Shown: positions 31,899-41,077 of the stretch, in pieces
How positions within the stretch are numbered: the first letter of the stretch is position 1
How the letters are laid out: each line of letters begins with the position of its first letter
NCBI GenBank assembly: GCA_015065845.1
Contig: SVPQ01000019.1
Location: forward strand, 1-48,377
DNA: 48,377 nucleotides
Reading direction: 5' to 3'
Origin: Oscillospiraceae bacterium
GTDB lineage: Bacteria; Bacillota; Clostridia; Oscillospirales; Acutalibacteraceae
Translations under genes and position numbers: made by a program
Notes under the pieces: model-generated
What the model was told of the DNA's origin: nothing
The model's input: only the letters and a program-made list of their open reading frames with translations
Database searches by the model: none

Positions 31899-33224
31899 AT
31901 GAAAAAAATATTCAGTTTGTTTTTAACATTTGTATTTGTTGCGGGAATGTGTGTATTGACACCAACTAATGTAAACGCAGCAAGTGTAAGTGATATTGAA
32001 TTTGAACTTAACAGCGAGAGAACTGCGTATCAGGTAAAAACGGGTAATCCGGATATTTCAGGTGAACTCGTTATTCCGGAAAGTTATAATGGTTTTCCTG
32101 TAATATCAATAGCAGATTCTGCTTTTTGTGATTGCATTGCGCTTACAGATGTAGTAATTCCAGATAGTGTAATAAGTATAGGTGAAAGGGCATTCTATGG
32201 TTGCCCATTGCTCAAGAGTGTTGCTATAAGCAGAAATGTAAAATATATAGGTGATGAGGCATTCGGGTATCAATATAATGAAAAAACATATGAATCTGAT
32301 AAAATAGAGGGTTTTACCATTTATGGTATGAAAGGAACTGCTGCAGAATTATATGCAAAAGGATGGGAAGTTGATTTTGTAGTCAACGGCATTTCATTAA
32401 AAGCACCAAAAGTTATAGCAGGTCAAGCAGATGAAGGTATAAAATTATTTTGGAATCCTGTAGAAGATGCTGAGTATTATATTATAAGCAAAAGTAAGTA
32501 TAATTCTGAAACCGATGAACTCGAAAAAGTTGTGACACTCAGTGAAAATCATAAAAAAACAGTCTATATTGATAGTACTGTAAAACTTGGTGAAAAATAT
32601 AGTTATACTGTTGTTGCGGTTAATGGTGATACTGTAAGTGAAGCAGGTAATACAGAGAGTTTTAAATATAATGTTACACCAGTGGTGAAAATATCAAACG
32701 CGTCAAGTGGTGTTAAAGTTTCATGGACAACAGCACCGAATGTAACAGGTTACACAGTTTACACTGCTACTTACAACGCAAAAACAAAAACATGGAGTGG
32801 TTGGAAAAACAGAGGCACGACAAAAGCAACGACAAAAGCTTGGACTGACAAAAAGGTTAAGAGCGGTGTGAAATATAAATATATGGTAAAAGCCCGTAAT
32901 GGTAGTTTCAAGAGTTTTTGCAACCCTACTTCAAGTATTCGTTACCTTGCACGACCAACTGTAGCGGTAAAAGTGCTTTCAAATGGCATCAAAATAGGTT
33001 GGACTCAAAGTGTAGGTGCAACTGAGTACAAAGTTTACAGAAGTCAGTACAACGAAACCAGCGAAAAATGGGGTAGTTGGAAAGTAGTAAATACTTCGAA
33101 ATCATCAGCAAAGTCGTATGTTGATAAAACTGCTAAAAAGGGAGTAAAATATAAATACACTGTAAAAGCAGTGAATGGAAAATTTGCAAGTTCTTTTAAA
33201 TCAAGTAGTTCAATAAAAAGGTAA
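31899..33224 (+). CDS. Secreted LRR_5 (BspA-like) and Fn3 surface protein
   Basis: 441 residues from ATG 31899 (ribosome site AAAAGGGG; the in-frame ATG at 31866 has none). Signal peptide (KKIFSLFLTFVFVAGMCVLT, cleavage near NAAS at ~27), LRR_5 repeats at ~60-150 (ADSAFCDCIALTDVVIPDSV), and three Fn3 units at ~165-440, ending directly after the third. It is a shorter paralogue of the gene at 206-2263: the first ~40 mature residues, the LRR block and one Fn3 unit (TTKATTKAWTDKKVKSG) are nearly the same. There is no sortase motif, so attachment to the wall must be non-covalent or through Fn3. The likely role is adhesion or wall association. Confidence 0.85.
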   Translation: MKKIFSLFLTFVFVAGMCVLTPTNVNAASVSDIEFELNSERTAYQVKTGNPDISGELVIPESYNGFPVISIADSAFCDCIALTDVVIPDSVISIGERAFYGCPLLKSVAISRNVKYIGDEAFGYQYNEKTYESDKIEGFTIYGMKGTAAELYAKGWEVDFVVNGISLKAPKVIAGQADEGIKLFWNPVEDAEYYIISKSKYNSETDELEKVVTLSENHKKTVYIDSTVKLGEKYSYTVVAVNGDTVSEAGNTESFKYNVTPVVKISNASSGVKVSWTTAPNVTGYTVYTATYNAKTKTWSGWKNRGTTKATTKAWTDKKVKSGVKYKYMVKARNGSFKSFCNPTSSIRYLARPTVAVKVLSNGIKIGWTQSVGATEYKVYRSQYNETSEKWGSWKVVNTSKSSAKSYVDKTAKKGVKYKYTVKAVNGKFASSFKSSSSIKR

Positions 33225-33357
33225 AACTTTAATTTGATTCGGAATGTGTAATTAAATATAATAGAAAAATAAGTTCTATCATTTTTAGTTCTTACAAAAA
33301 ACTTTAAATGATAGAACTTATCTTTTTGGTATTCAATTATAATAGCAACGTAGTTTT
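33225..33357. repeat. Composite intergenic repeat, copy at 33.3 kb (rearranged)
   Basis: ATTCGGAATGTGTAATT-type heptamer remnant (33236-33253), then a perfect 14-bp hairpin AAGTTCTATCATTT (33271-33284) / complement (33306-33319) followed by T5, then the ~23-bp module in reverse orientation (33335-33357). Compared with 23.3 kb and 45.1 kb, the module has moved to the other side of the hairpin and is inverted. Confidence 0.72.
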
Positions 33358-33400
33358 CACAATTTTTAATACTTAATTCTTGATTTGAAAATGAAAGTCC

Positions 33401-33429
33401 TTTAAATAGTACAATTACTATGATATAAT
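33401..33429 (+). promoter_or_regulatory. Extended -10 promoter of rmuC
   Basis: TTTAAA (33401-33406), 17 bp, TATAAT (33424-33429) with TG one base upstream (TGATATAAT), the extended -10 form. Confidence 0.62.
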
Positions 33430-33477
33430 AGACTTATCAATAACAATAACATAAATAAAAGTAAAGGGAAGAAATTT

Positions 33478-34755
33478 ATGGAAAATACAGTTTTACTTAT
33501 TCTTTGTGGCGTGATTATATTATTACTTGGTGCGTGTATAGCGTTACTTGTTTCTTTAAAGAGAAGTGGTAGTTCAGGTGCGATTTTTGATGAACTTCGT
33601 TACAATCGTGAAGAAATGGCAAGTGCCGGTAGATTGTCACGAGAAGAAGTTACAAGAGGACTTGAAAAGGTCGATTTACGACTTAACGCATTAAGAGAGG
33701 AAAACTATAAAAGTCGTATTGATATGACCGAAAAAATCACAGAATCTCTTAATGTTATAAGGCAGAATAATCTTGAACAAAATGACAGACAGACTCGTTT
33801 TATAGTTGAGTCTGTTGCCAAACTTCAGGAAAGTAACGAAAAGAAACTTGAAGAAATGCGTGTTACAGTAGATGAAAAACTTACTTCTACTCTCACAACA
33901 AGACTTAATTCTTCATTTAAAACAGTTTCTGAGCAACTTGAGAATGTTTATAAATCTTTAGGTGAAATGAAAGAACTGTCACAAGGTGTTACGAATAATG
34001 TTACATCTTTAAACAGAGTGCTTACAAATGTAAAGACCCGTGGTACCTGGGCAGAAGTACAGCTGGAATCACTTCTTGACCAGACAATACCAGGAATGTA
34101 TGTAAAAAACTACTCGCCAAAGGTCAATGGCGAAAGGGTAGAATTCGCAGTTAAAATTCCAAGTGGTGAGAGTAAAGACGAAATAATTTATTTGCCGATT
34201 GACTCAAAATTCCCTATGGAAGACTATGTAAGACTTTGTGATGCAGCAAAATCCTGCGATAGTGAGCTTTTAAGAGTAGCACGAAAGGCGCTTGAAGACA
34301 GAGTTTTACAGGAAGCAAAAGATGTAAAAAAATACATAGAACCACCAAAAACAACACCATTTGCAATTCTTTACCTTGCAACAGAGGGGCTTTATGCGGA
34401 AATTGTATCTTCTAAAAATGGTATTGTTGAAAAAATGCAACAAGAAAATATTATGATTGCAGGGCCCACAACAATTACCGCGCTTCTTAATTCATTTGCT
34501 ATGGGCTTTAAAGCAATTGCAATAAATGAAAAAGCAGACGAAGTAAGAACCTTACTTTCAGTTGCAAAATCCCAGTATAATACATTTGGTGCGGTATTAG
34601 AAAAGGCAAAAAGAAAGATTGATGAAGCAGGTAAAACACTTGACGAAGCACAGAAACGAAATGATATTATTCAGAAAAAACTCAAGGGTGTAGAAGTTAT
34701 TGGCGGTACCGAAGCCGATGAACTTTTAAGTTTACCGATAGAAATTGAAGAATAA
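33478..34755 (+). CDS. rmuC: RmuC-family DNA recombination protein
   Basis: 425 residues. One N-terminal transmembrane segment (~4-26), a long coiled coil (~35-160, Glu/Lys/Arg rich), then the RmuC nuclease-like domain: NVKTRGTWAEVQLESLLDQT, EFAVKIPSGESKDEIIYLPI, DSKFPMEDYVRL and PFAILYLATEGLYAEIV. E. coli RmuC limits recombination at inverted repeats and is thought to be a nuclease of the PD-(D/E)xK type. That is a notable neighbour for a genome region rich in palindromes, but the link is speculative. Ribosome site AAGGGAAG. Convergent with the O-acylation operon. Confidence 0.92.
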   Translation: MENTVLLILCGVIILLLGACIALLVSLKRSGSSGAIFDELRYNREEMASAGRLSREEVTRGLEKVDLRLNALREENYKSRIDMTEKITESLNVIRQNNLEQNDRQTRFIVESVAKLQESNEKKLEEMRVTVDEKLTSTLTTRLNSSFKTVSEQLENVYKSLGEMKELSQGVTNNVTSLNRVLTNVKTRGTWAEVQLESLLDQTIPGMYVKNYSPKVNGERVEFAVKIPSGESKDEIIYLPIDSKFPMEDYVRLCDAAKSCDSELLRVARKALEDRVLQEAKDVKKYIEPPKTTPFAILYLATEGLYAEIVSSKNGIVEKMQQENIMIAGPTTITALLNSFAMGFKAIAINEKADEVRTLLSVAKSQYNTFGAVLEKAKRKIDEAGKTLDEAQKRNDIIQKKLKGVEVIGGTEADELLSLPIEIEE

Positions 34756-34759
34756 GTAA

Positions 34760-34800
34760 AGCGGTCAGAGCATTAAAAGTTCTGACCGCTGAGTTTTATT
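34760..34800. terminator. Terminator between rmuC and the convergent operon
   Basis: A perfect 10-bp stem AGCGGTCAGA / TCTGACCGCT (34760-34769 with 34781-34790), GC-rich, followed by GAGTTTTATTTT. Confidence 0.75.
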
Positions 34801-36184
34801 TTGGTAAGTTAATAGTATCAAATGAAGTCTGAATGCATTTATCATCTGTTACTGTGTAAACTCTTATTTCAATTTTTTCTCCCTTTAAATCGGATTTTTT
34901 GAAATAGACAGTAAATCCGTTTTCAGAAGTATGATATGCACGATAAACAGAATCATTTATAGATACATATATTTCTGAATTTTCAGAAATAGCAACTTCG
35001 TCAACCTCGCCGCTTATTGTAAAATAGTTAGCATCATAGTAGCAGTTTTCAACTGTAACACTTGTATCTGTATCTTTAACCAGAATATTGTTGGGGAGTT
35101 CTGCTGAAGCAGGAGTAATAATAGGTGGATTATATAAATAATCGGTTATATTACGCTCAACTTTTTCTATAACTACATAATCGGGCTTATCATCCTCAAT
35201 ACATTTTTCTAATTGGTTTGGTTGAGCTTTAGAATAATAAGCGGTTTTAAACTCTGAAGACATAAAATCTATTAAAGTATCAGCAAATGAATCGCGGAAC
35301 ATAAGTAGGGTGTTTTTGCCGTCTTTGTTTTCAGTTACTAACCACCCATCTTCAACATTTGCATCGGAATCAGTAAAGTTATAATTTCCAGGTGTTGGAT
35401 AGATGTAATCATTCTCAAGTTCACCATAAAAACTATACAACATTTTATTGAGGTCACCGTTGTCATTCTTTTTAACAACTGGTTCAGAATCAGAATAATC
35501 ATTGTGGGATATATTAAAAAAGTCCATAATTGAATTATACGCTAAGCAAGCACCTTTTGTATTCCAATGGGAATCGCGAAGTTGATATAAAACTTCGCTT
35601 TCTCCTTCAAACAAATCAAACATACTGATATAATTGATATTCTTTTTTTCAAGATGCTTTTCAAGTCGTTTTGCATTATGTTCTTCAATATCAGAAGCAA
35701 CATAATAGTAAGGCATATTTTCACCATAAAGAGTGTTTTTATTTGCGGGAACAGTAAAAACAAAGGTAATATCCTGTTTCTTTAAATAATCCTGCACAAT
35801 AGATAAATTGTATGCTAAATTAAAAAGCTCTCGTTCTGACAATTTGTTACGACCTGCATAATCATCCAAAGTAGAAGAATAGTATAACCAATCATTTTTT
35901 CCATAGATTACACCGCTTATATTTGATTCACCGAAAAGTTTTGTCTGAATTTTTGCATCAACAAAAATCATCTGGTTGCGTAAAGCAATGTGGTCGTTAA
36001 AATATTCACCGCAATCCTGAAAGAATAATCTGTTTAAACTACCGTCATCGTTTACAATTCGTGGAGTTTCCTGGAGTGCAGTATTCTCTGTAGAGGTAGT
36101 AGTCGGGAAAAATATCATACCAACAGAGGGAATAATACTTATTACAACACAAAGTACTATAAAAGGAATAAACTTTTTATTCAT
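34796..36184 (-). CDS. AlgX/AlgJ-like SGNH O-acetyltransferase partner
   Basis: 462 residues from the ATG at 36182-36184, preceded by AGGAGGG; the longer frame to 36235 overlaps the upstream gene without a ribosome site. One N-terminal membrane anchor (~5-27), then an SGNH-type acyltransferase/hydrolase domain: WLYYSSTLDDYAGRN, TFVFTVPANKNTLYGE, the Asp204-His206 pair in LRDSHWNTKGA, and Ser299 in MFRDSFADTL. This arrangement is that of AlgX/AlgJ/PatB-like proteins, which take an acyl group moved across the membrane by an MBOAT protein and place it on a polysaccharide. The last ~100 residues look like a beta-rich domain. It directly follows the MBOAT gene (13-bp gap). Confidence 0.85.
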   Translation of the reverse strand: MNKKFIPFIVLCVVISIIPSVGMIFFPTTTSTENTALQETPRIVNDDGSLNRLFFQDCGEYFNDHIALRNQMIFVDAKIQTKLFGESNISGVIYGKNDWLYYSSTLDDYAGRNKLSERELFNLAYNLSIVQDYLKKQDITFVFTVPANKNTLYGENMPYYYVASDIEEHNAKRLEKHLEKKNINYISMFDLFEGESEVLYQLRDSHWNTKGACLAYNSIMDFFNISHNDYSDSEPVVKKNDNGDLNKMLYSFYGELENDYIYPTPGNYNFTDSDANVEDGWLVTENKDGKNTLLMFRDSFADTLIDFMSSEFKTAYYSKAQPNQLEKCIEDDKPDYVVIEKVERNITDYLYNPPIITPASAELPNNILVKDTDTSVTVENCYYDANYFTISGEVDEVAISENSEIYVSINDSVYRAYHTSENGFTVYFKKSDLKGEKIEIRVYTVTDDKCIQTSFDTINLPK

Positions 36185-36197
36185 AGTAAAATCCCTC

Positions 36198-37616
36198 CTA
36201 AAATCTGAAATAAATAAACGGATTATAAGTGCCACCTGCTAAACGGATAATGCACCAAATAAAAATGATAACAGTGGCTACAAATGTAAGTGTCTCTATA
36301 ACTTTTTCACGCTTGGTAAGAATTTTTGTAGCATTTTGTAAATCACTTACTTTTACAGAGAACTTATGAAGCGGACCGCAACAAATTATTGCTATAATAA
36401 ACATAATTATGAAAAATGGTGTCAGCGGATGGATAACAAGTGACATTTTTTCTGGTGAAAAGTCAAAGCCACTGAACATTTTTGTAACAAAAGAAACCGC
36501 TTCACTTAATGTATCTGCACGGAAAATAACGAATCCTACAGTTACAGTCACAATTGTATAGAAATGCAAAATAACTTTTGGTAATTTCTTAATTTTAGGT
36601 ATGAATTCTTCTAAGAGCAAGAAGAAACCGTGGAATAAGCCCCATACAATAAATGTCCAGTTTGCACCGTGCCAGAGACCTGTAAGAAAGAATACAATAA
36701 TTCTGTTCAGAACTGTGCGCACTTTACCTTTACGGTTTCCGCCCAATGGAATGTAAACATAGTCTCTGAAAAATGTTGAAAGAGAAATGTGCCATCTGCG
36801 CCAGAAGTCCTGTATAGTTGAAGCAATATATGGATGATTGAAGTTTTCTTTGAAATGGAAGCCGAACATTCTGCCTAAGCCTATAGCCATATCACTATAT
36901 CCGCTGAAGTCAAAATAAATCTGCATAAGGTAAGAGAACGCACCAATCCAGGCACTTAATATATTTAAATCTTCACCATTGATTTCAAATATGAAGTCGG
37001 CTACGACTGCCATTGAGTTTGAAATAAGTACCTTTTTACCAAGACCAACTATAAATCTTCTTAAACCGAAAGCAATGCTTTTTGCATCGGCATGACGCTC
37101 ATCTATTTCACGAGCAATATCTTTATAACGAACAATAGGTCCTGCAATGAGTTGAGGGAAGAATGATATGTAAAGTAAAAGTTTTAAATAATTCTTTTGT
37201 GCAGGTACATCTTTACGATACACATCTATAACATAAGAAAGAGCCTGAAAGGTGAAAAATGAAATGCCGATAGGTAATGGTATCTCGGGTACAGGCAAAG
37301 CTACATTAAGTGCACTGTTTATTGAGGTGAGTAAAAATCCGGTATATTTGAATACGCCTAAAATACCGAGATTTATAATCACAGCTAAAATAAGAAATAC
37401 CTTTTTTTGATGCTTTGCTATGAGTAATGCGAAAATATAATTCAGTAATACGCTTATAAGCATCAAAAAAATATAACTTGGCTCACCGTAGGCATAGAAA
37501 AGTATGCTTGCTAAGAGTAGCCAGCAATTTTTGAGTTTTAAATTTTTTGTAACCGAATGCAAAATAAAAACAATCGGCATAAATAAGCATAAAAATAATA
37601 AAGAACTAAAAACCAT
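36198..37616 (-). CDS. MBOAT-family acyltransferase (AlgI/DltB-like)
   Basis: 472 residues, multi-spanning (about 10-12 hydrophobic segments). MBOAT signatures are present: ISFFTFQALSYVIDVYRKD, FFPQLIAGPIVRYKDIAREI, FWRRWHISLSTFFRDYVYIP LGGNR, and FFLTGLWHGANWTFIVWG with the conserved catalytic His. AlgI-type proteins move acetyl groups from acetyl-CoA across the membrane for use by AlgX/AlgJ-like partners. The partner gene follows immediately. The target is likely an exopolysaccharide or wall polymer; nothing in the sequence shows which one. Ribosome site AAGGG. Confidence 0.93.
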   Translation of the reverse strand: MVFSSLLFLCLFMPIVFILHSVTKNLKLKNCWLLLASILFYAYGEPSYIFLMLISVLLNYIFALLIAKHQKKVFLILAVIINLGILGVFKYTGFLLTSINSALNVALPVPEIPLPIGISFFTFQALSYVIDVYRKDVPAQKNYLKLLLYISFFPQLIAGPIVRYKDIAREIDERHADAKSIAFGLRRFIVGLGKKVLISNSMAVVADFIFEINGEDLNILSAWIGAFSYLMQIYFDFSGYSDMAIGLGRMFGFHFKENFNHPYIASTIQDFWRRWHISLSTFFRDYVYIPLGGNRKGKVRTVLNRIIVFFLTGLWHGANWTFIVWGLFHGFFLLLEEFIPKIKKLPKVILHFYTIVTVTVGFVIFRADTLSEAVSFVTKMFSGFDFSPEKMSLVIHPLTPFFIIMFIIAIICCGPLHKFSVKVSDLQNATKILTKREKVIETLTFVATVIIFIWCIIRLAGGTYNPFIYFRF

Positions 37617-37628
37617 AACTAACCCTTA

Positions 37629-39245
37629 TTAATAAAGTTTGGTGCCTACTCCCTGAAGATGTAATCTGCTCTTGGAGGCAGGAACCTTGTAACAGAATGA
37701 AGAATCGTGATTTGTGTATTTATCAAGTTCAACATCATATACATACCAGATATTGTCCTGATAAACTGTAACCCATCCATGTGGTGTCAACGGAGTTGAA
37801 GCTCCGAGAGTCTGACCGTGATAAACTTTAACAGGTAATCCGGTAGCTTCTCTTATAAGCATTCCAAGAAATGCTGCATATCTGAAGCAGTTTCCACCGT
37901 TGTTATCCATCTGGCTTTTTGCCATATCGTCAACCCAGCTATCTTTCCAGACCCAATCTGACCTTGTATGTTCATAGGTTCTTATATAAGTCATATTATT
38001 TGTTAACACCCAATCATACAATGCTTTGATTTTTTCCTGGTTTGTCATAGAGTCATTTGTGTGTTTTTTTACATACTGAATTATGCGATATTTAGTCGAA
38101 CTTTTTCCTGCAGAATCGAGTTTATAACCTTCTATTACTTTGTTTGTTGCAAGGCTTCCGTTGGTTTCTGCGTAATAATAACCATCACCGACTCTGAACC
38201 AACCACCTGTTTTCATAGCAGATGAGTTGTTGAAATAATAAAGATTTTTATCAATTTTTAAAAAAGTGTTTTTGGCAGCACGGCCATTATCCTGAAAATA
38301 GTAATTTTTTTCATTGTTCTTTTTCCAACCGGATTTAAAAGCTTTACCATTTTTCTGGAAATAATAAAAGAATGTTTCGTTTCCAAAAGGAACCTTTTTG
38401 TAACCTTTGGTAAAAGCAGTTCCGTCATCCTGGAAGAAGAAATATTCTGTGGCTCCATTTATCTTAACAATTTTATAGCCGGTTGTGAATGCCTGTCCAT
38501 TCATTAAAAAGTAGTAATAATTTGTTTTGTTTTCCTGTTTTATTTCTTTGTAACCATTTGTAAAAGCTTTACCATCCTCGTTAAAGAGCATATATGCTGT
38601 TCTCTTGCCAAGAGGAATAGATTTTAACTCGTTTTTAACGGCGCGACCTGTTTCGTTAAAATAGAAATAATGCTTTTTACCATCAATCATTACAGTTTTA
38701 TAGCCGGTGTTAAATCCTTGTCCATTGACAAGAAAATAAAAATATTCGGTTTTACCATCAATGATTATTTCTTTATAGCCATCTGTAAATGCAGAGCCAT
38801 CTTCCTGAAAGAAAAAGTAATACTGTTTACCTGAAACTTCAAAATTTAAATAGCCGTCAGTGAAGGCGGTGCCATCCTCGGTGAAATAATAGTATACTCT
38901 TTTACCATTTTTGGTAAATGGTTTGTATCCACCAGTAAAAGCAGTTCCATCTTCCTGAAAAAAATAATATTCTATTTTCCCATCAACAGATACTTCTTTA
39001 TAACCTTCTTTAAAGGTGGTTCCATCTTCATTGTAAAAATATATTTTCCCGTTTTCTTCAGTAATTCCTTGCTTTACAGTAGGTGGTGTTATATTCTCTG
39101 TACCAGGTTCCGTGTTTGTACCAGATTCAAAGGATGAATTCTCATTAGCGGCATTAGCAGAAATAACGAATCCTGAAAAGATTAGAATTGAAACAATTAC
39201 TGTGAGGAGTAAGCGTAAAAATTTGAGTGTTTTTTTATTACTCAT
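37629..39245 (-). CDS. Secreted cell-wall-binding-repeat protein with transglutaminase-like domain
   Basis: 538 residues. Signal peptide (~1-32), a Thr/Pro/Glu linker, then about 12 tandem choline-binding-like (CW_binding_1) repeats of 20-27 residues (~60-385) with the pattern YYFFQEDGTAFTDGY. The C-terminal ~140 residues are a transglutaminase-like cysteine domain: GGNCFRYAAF (Cys453), LTPHGWVTVY (His489) and WYVYDVELDKY (Asp504), a complete triad. The repeats would hold it on the cell wall, while the C-terminal domain may cross-link or cleave peptides. Its ATG directly follows the stop of the lipoprotein gene (TAAATG), and the MBOAT gene follows by 12 bp. Its role beside an O-acylation pair is unexplained. 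Confidence 0.88.
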   Translation of the reverse strand: MSNKKTLKFLRLLLTVIVSILIFSGFVISANAANENSSFESGTNTEPGTENITPPTVKQGITEENGKIYFYNEDGTTFKEGYKEVSVDGKIEYYFFQEDGTAFTGGYKPFTKNGKRVYYYFTEDGTAFTDGYLNFEVSGKQYYFFFQEDGSAFTDGYKEIIIDGKTEYFYFLVNGQGFNTGYKTVMIDGKKHYFYFNETGRAVKNELKSIPLGKRTAYMLFNEDGKAFTNGYKEIKQENKTNYYYFLMNGQAFTTGYKIVKINGATEYFFFQDDGTAFTKGYKKVPFGNETFFYYFQKNGKAFKSGWKKNNEKNYYFQDNGRAAKNTFLKIDKNLYYFNNSSAMKTGGWFRVGDGYYYAETNGSLATNKVIEGYKLDSAGKSSTKYRIIQYVKKHTNDSMTNQEKIKALYDWVLTNNMTYIRTYEHTRSDWVWKDSWVDDMAKSQMDNNGGNCFRYAAFLGMLIREATGLPVKVYHGQTLGASTPLTPHGWVTVYQDNIWYVYDVELDKYTNHDSSFCYKVPASKSRLHLQGVGTKLY

Positions 39246-40007
39246 TTAGAATGGGACCTCCTCTTGTGTTCCGTCAGAGTATGTAATTACCTTAACACCG
39301 TGACCTGAACCGTCGCAATCCTCGTAAATTTCGATATTTACAATAGTTCTTCCGCTTGTTGTTGGTACAGGCGGTTTTGTTGTAGGTGGTGTTGTTACCG
39401 GTGGAGTGGTCACTGCAGGTCTTGTTGTAGCAGGTTTAGTTACAGTAGGTCTGGTTACAGATGGTGTATAATGCTGATTATCATCATTATCATCATTGTT
39501 TTCATAAGTGTCTTCGTCAGCTTCTTCTGTTGTTGTTTCAGGCTCTGCTTTTTCAGAAATGATAATTTCCATTTCATTTTCAAGAGCAGCATTGAGCTTT
39601 TGATTTACAGAATAATTATCGGGTAACTCTACTCCCGCAGCGGCAATAGCATCTTTAACAGTAGCACCAATGAGAATAACAGTACACTCTGTGTTATTTA
39701 TTTCGTCTTTAACAGTAACTTTGCATTTTCTTAAAACATTAACAACAATACCTTGAGAAACGACACTGTCAGTATCAACAGAAATAACATCGCCATCATT
39801 TATTTTAATGTTTGCTTTTTTAAAAAGTTGTTTGATAGTATCGTTAGCAGGATTTTCAACTGTAATTTCTTTACCATCCACATTAATTACAAAAGGGGTA
39901 GTATCAGTTGAAACTGGTTTGGAATTATCATTGCAAGAGCAAAGCATAGTTATTGATAAAACTAAAAGTAGGAAAAGTGTGGTTTTTTTAATTTTTAAGT
40001 TTTTCAT
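39246..40007 (-). CDS. Lipoprotein with DUF348 (G5-associated) domains
   Basis: 253 residues from the ATG at 40005-40007, preceded by GAGGTG; the in-frame ATG at 40046 lacks one. The N-terminus is a lipoprotein signal (LFLLLVLSITMLCSC, lipidated Cys after LCS). Two DUF348-type ubiquitin-like units follow (~35-150): FVINVDGKEITVENPANDTI and KVTVKDEINNTECTVILIGA. Then come an acidic stretch (EEADEDTYENNDDNDDN), a Thr/Pro-rich linker of ~55 residues (repeated TTPP and TRP), and a short C-terminal beta segment with VKVITYSDGTQEEVPF. It is probably anchored outside the membrane and spans the wall. First gene of the O-acylation operon. Confidence 0.82.
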   Translation of the reverse strand: MKNLKIKKTTLFLLLVLSITMLCSCNDNSKPVSTDTTPFVINVDGKEITVENPANDTIKQLFKKANIKINDGDVISVDTDSVVSQGIVVNVLRKCKVTVKDEINNTECTVILIGATVKDAIAAAGVELPDNYSVNQKLNAALENEMEIIISEKAEPETTTEEADEDTYENNDDNDDNQHYTPSVTRPTVTKPATTRPAVTTPPVTTPPTTKPPVPTTSGRTIVNIEIYEDCDGSGHGVKVITYSDGTQEEVPF

Positions 40008-40056
40008 ATAACACCTCATACACTGCTTGTTTAAGCGTTTCGACAAAAATCAACAA

Positions 40057-40085
40057 ATTCTATCATTTTTAATTCAGTATGTCAA
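40057..40085 (-). promoter_or_regulatory. Promoter of the four-gene surface operon
   Basis: On the minus strand TTGACA (40080-40085), a 17-bp spacer and TAGAAT (40057-40062), about 50 bp before the lipoprotein ATG. Confidence 0.75.
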
Positions 40086-40193
40086 TATAAAATAAGAAAA
40101 TAGGAAGATAGAAAAAATTGGTTTAATGTCATATAATTTTGTTATCAAAGTATAACATCCAAAATATTATGATGTAAAGCAAGTAGATGTTGC

Positions 40194-41063
40194 TTATTTA
40201 AACGCGTCTCTTAAAAATTCCACCGAATTTTTTGCATCAAGGTCAATTTGCTCCAATGTTTTACCTTTTGACATATCACGCCAGATAGAAATATCTTTAC
40301 CTACCTGACCGCCCATAAGCACAAATGGTTCCATAACAACATAACCATCGTATTCAATTTCGTTAAGGGTTCTGCCTATTTCGTACCAGTCTATACGACT
40401 GTTTTTATTAGGGCATCTTCTGTTAGGCTCACCCACATGGAAACTACCAAGAGTACCTTTTGTAAGACGGATTGCATCAACTAATGAATCTTCTTCAATA
40501 TTCATATGGAATGTATCGAGCATAGATTTAACATTTGGTTTGTCAACTGCTTTAACATAGTCAACATCTTCATAAGCTTCGTTTATCATATAACCTTCAA
40601 ATCTGTTTAAAGATTCCATACAAAGTGTAATGCCATAATTTGCAGCAATATCTGCAAGTCTTCTCATATTTTTAATGCTTCTTTCGGTGTCTGCTTTTTT
40701 GTCAAATCCACCTGCGAAATTTACAGGCCAATAAGAATAAAGAGCACCACCAATGCGGTCAATACCCGCTATTTCCATTTTCCTGAAAATATCATCGTAA
40801 AATTTTAATGCGTTTTCAACTAATGCATTGTCAGGTGAAGCGAGATTATGTTCAGGTCTTGGACCATAGCCACCTGAGAGTAACATTCCGTTTGCTTCTG
40901 CAACATTTTTAAGTTCTTTAAAATAATCGTCATTTTCTAAATGAAATGCACCACAGGCAACTTCTAAAACATCAAAGCCCAATTTCTTTGTTTTTTCAAT
41001 GTAAGGAACGAAGTTTCCGCCCCATTCCTTTTCCCAGTATGCATAATAAATACCAAATTTCAT
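40194..41063 (-). CDS. D-allulose (D-psicose) 3-epimerase
   Basis: 289 residues, matching the ketohexose 3-epimerases. Motifs such as MKFGIYYAYWEKEW, VLEVACGAF, IGGALYSYWPVNF, LCMESLNRFEGYMINEAYED, MLDTFHMNIEEDS and VVMEPFVLMGGQVG follow the clostridial enzyme closely. The four metal/substrate positions are present at the family's numbers: Glu150, Asp183, His209 and Glu245 with Arg215. It interconverts D-allulose and D-fructose (and tagatose/sorbose) using Mn2+ or Co2+. Third gene in the rsmA operon, 14 bp after the sugar kinase, so the pathway is allulose to fructose to fructose-6-phosphate. No transporter is adjacent. Confidence 0.9.
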   Translation of the reverse strand: MKFGIYYAYWEKEWGGNFVPYIEKTKKLGFDVLEVACGAFHLENDDYFKELKNVAEANGMLLSGGYGPRPEHNLASPDNALVENALKFYDDIFRKMEIAGIDRIGGALYSYWPVNFAGGFDKKADTERSIKNMRRLADIAANYGITLCMESLNRFEGYMINEAYEDVDYVKAVDKPNVKSMLDTFHMNIEEDSLVDAIRLTKGTLGSFHVGEPNRRCPNKNSRIDWYEIGRTLNEIEYDGYVVMEPFVLMGGQVGKDISIWRDMSKGKTLEQIDLDAKNSVEFLRDAFK

Positions 41064-41077
41064 AATTAATTCTCCTT

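Noticed and set aside
40057..40073. Fifth copy of the CTATCATTTTTAA hairpin
   Set aside because: The half-motif TTCTATCATTTTTAATTC is present but has no complementary arm, and these bases form the -10 and spacer of a good minus-strand promoter.
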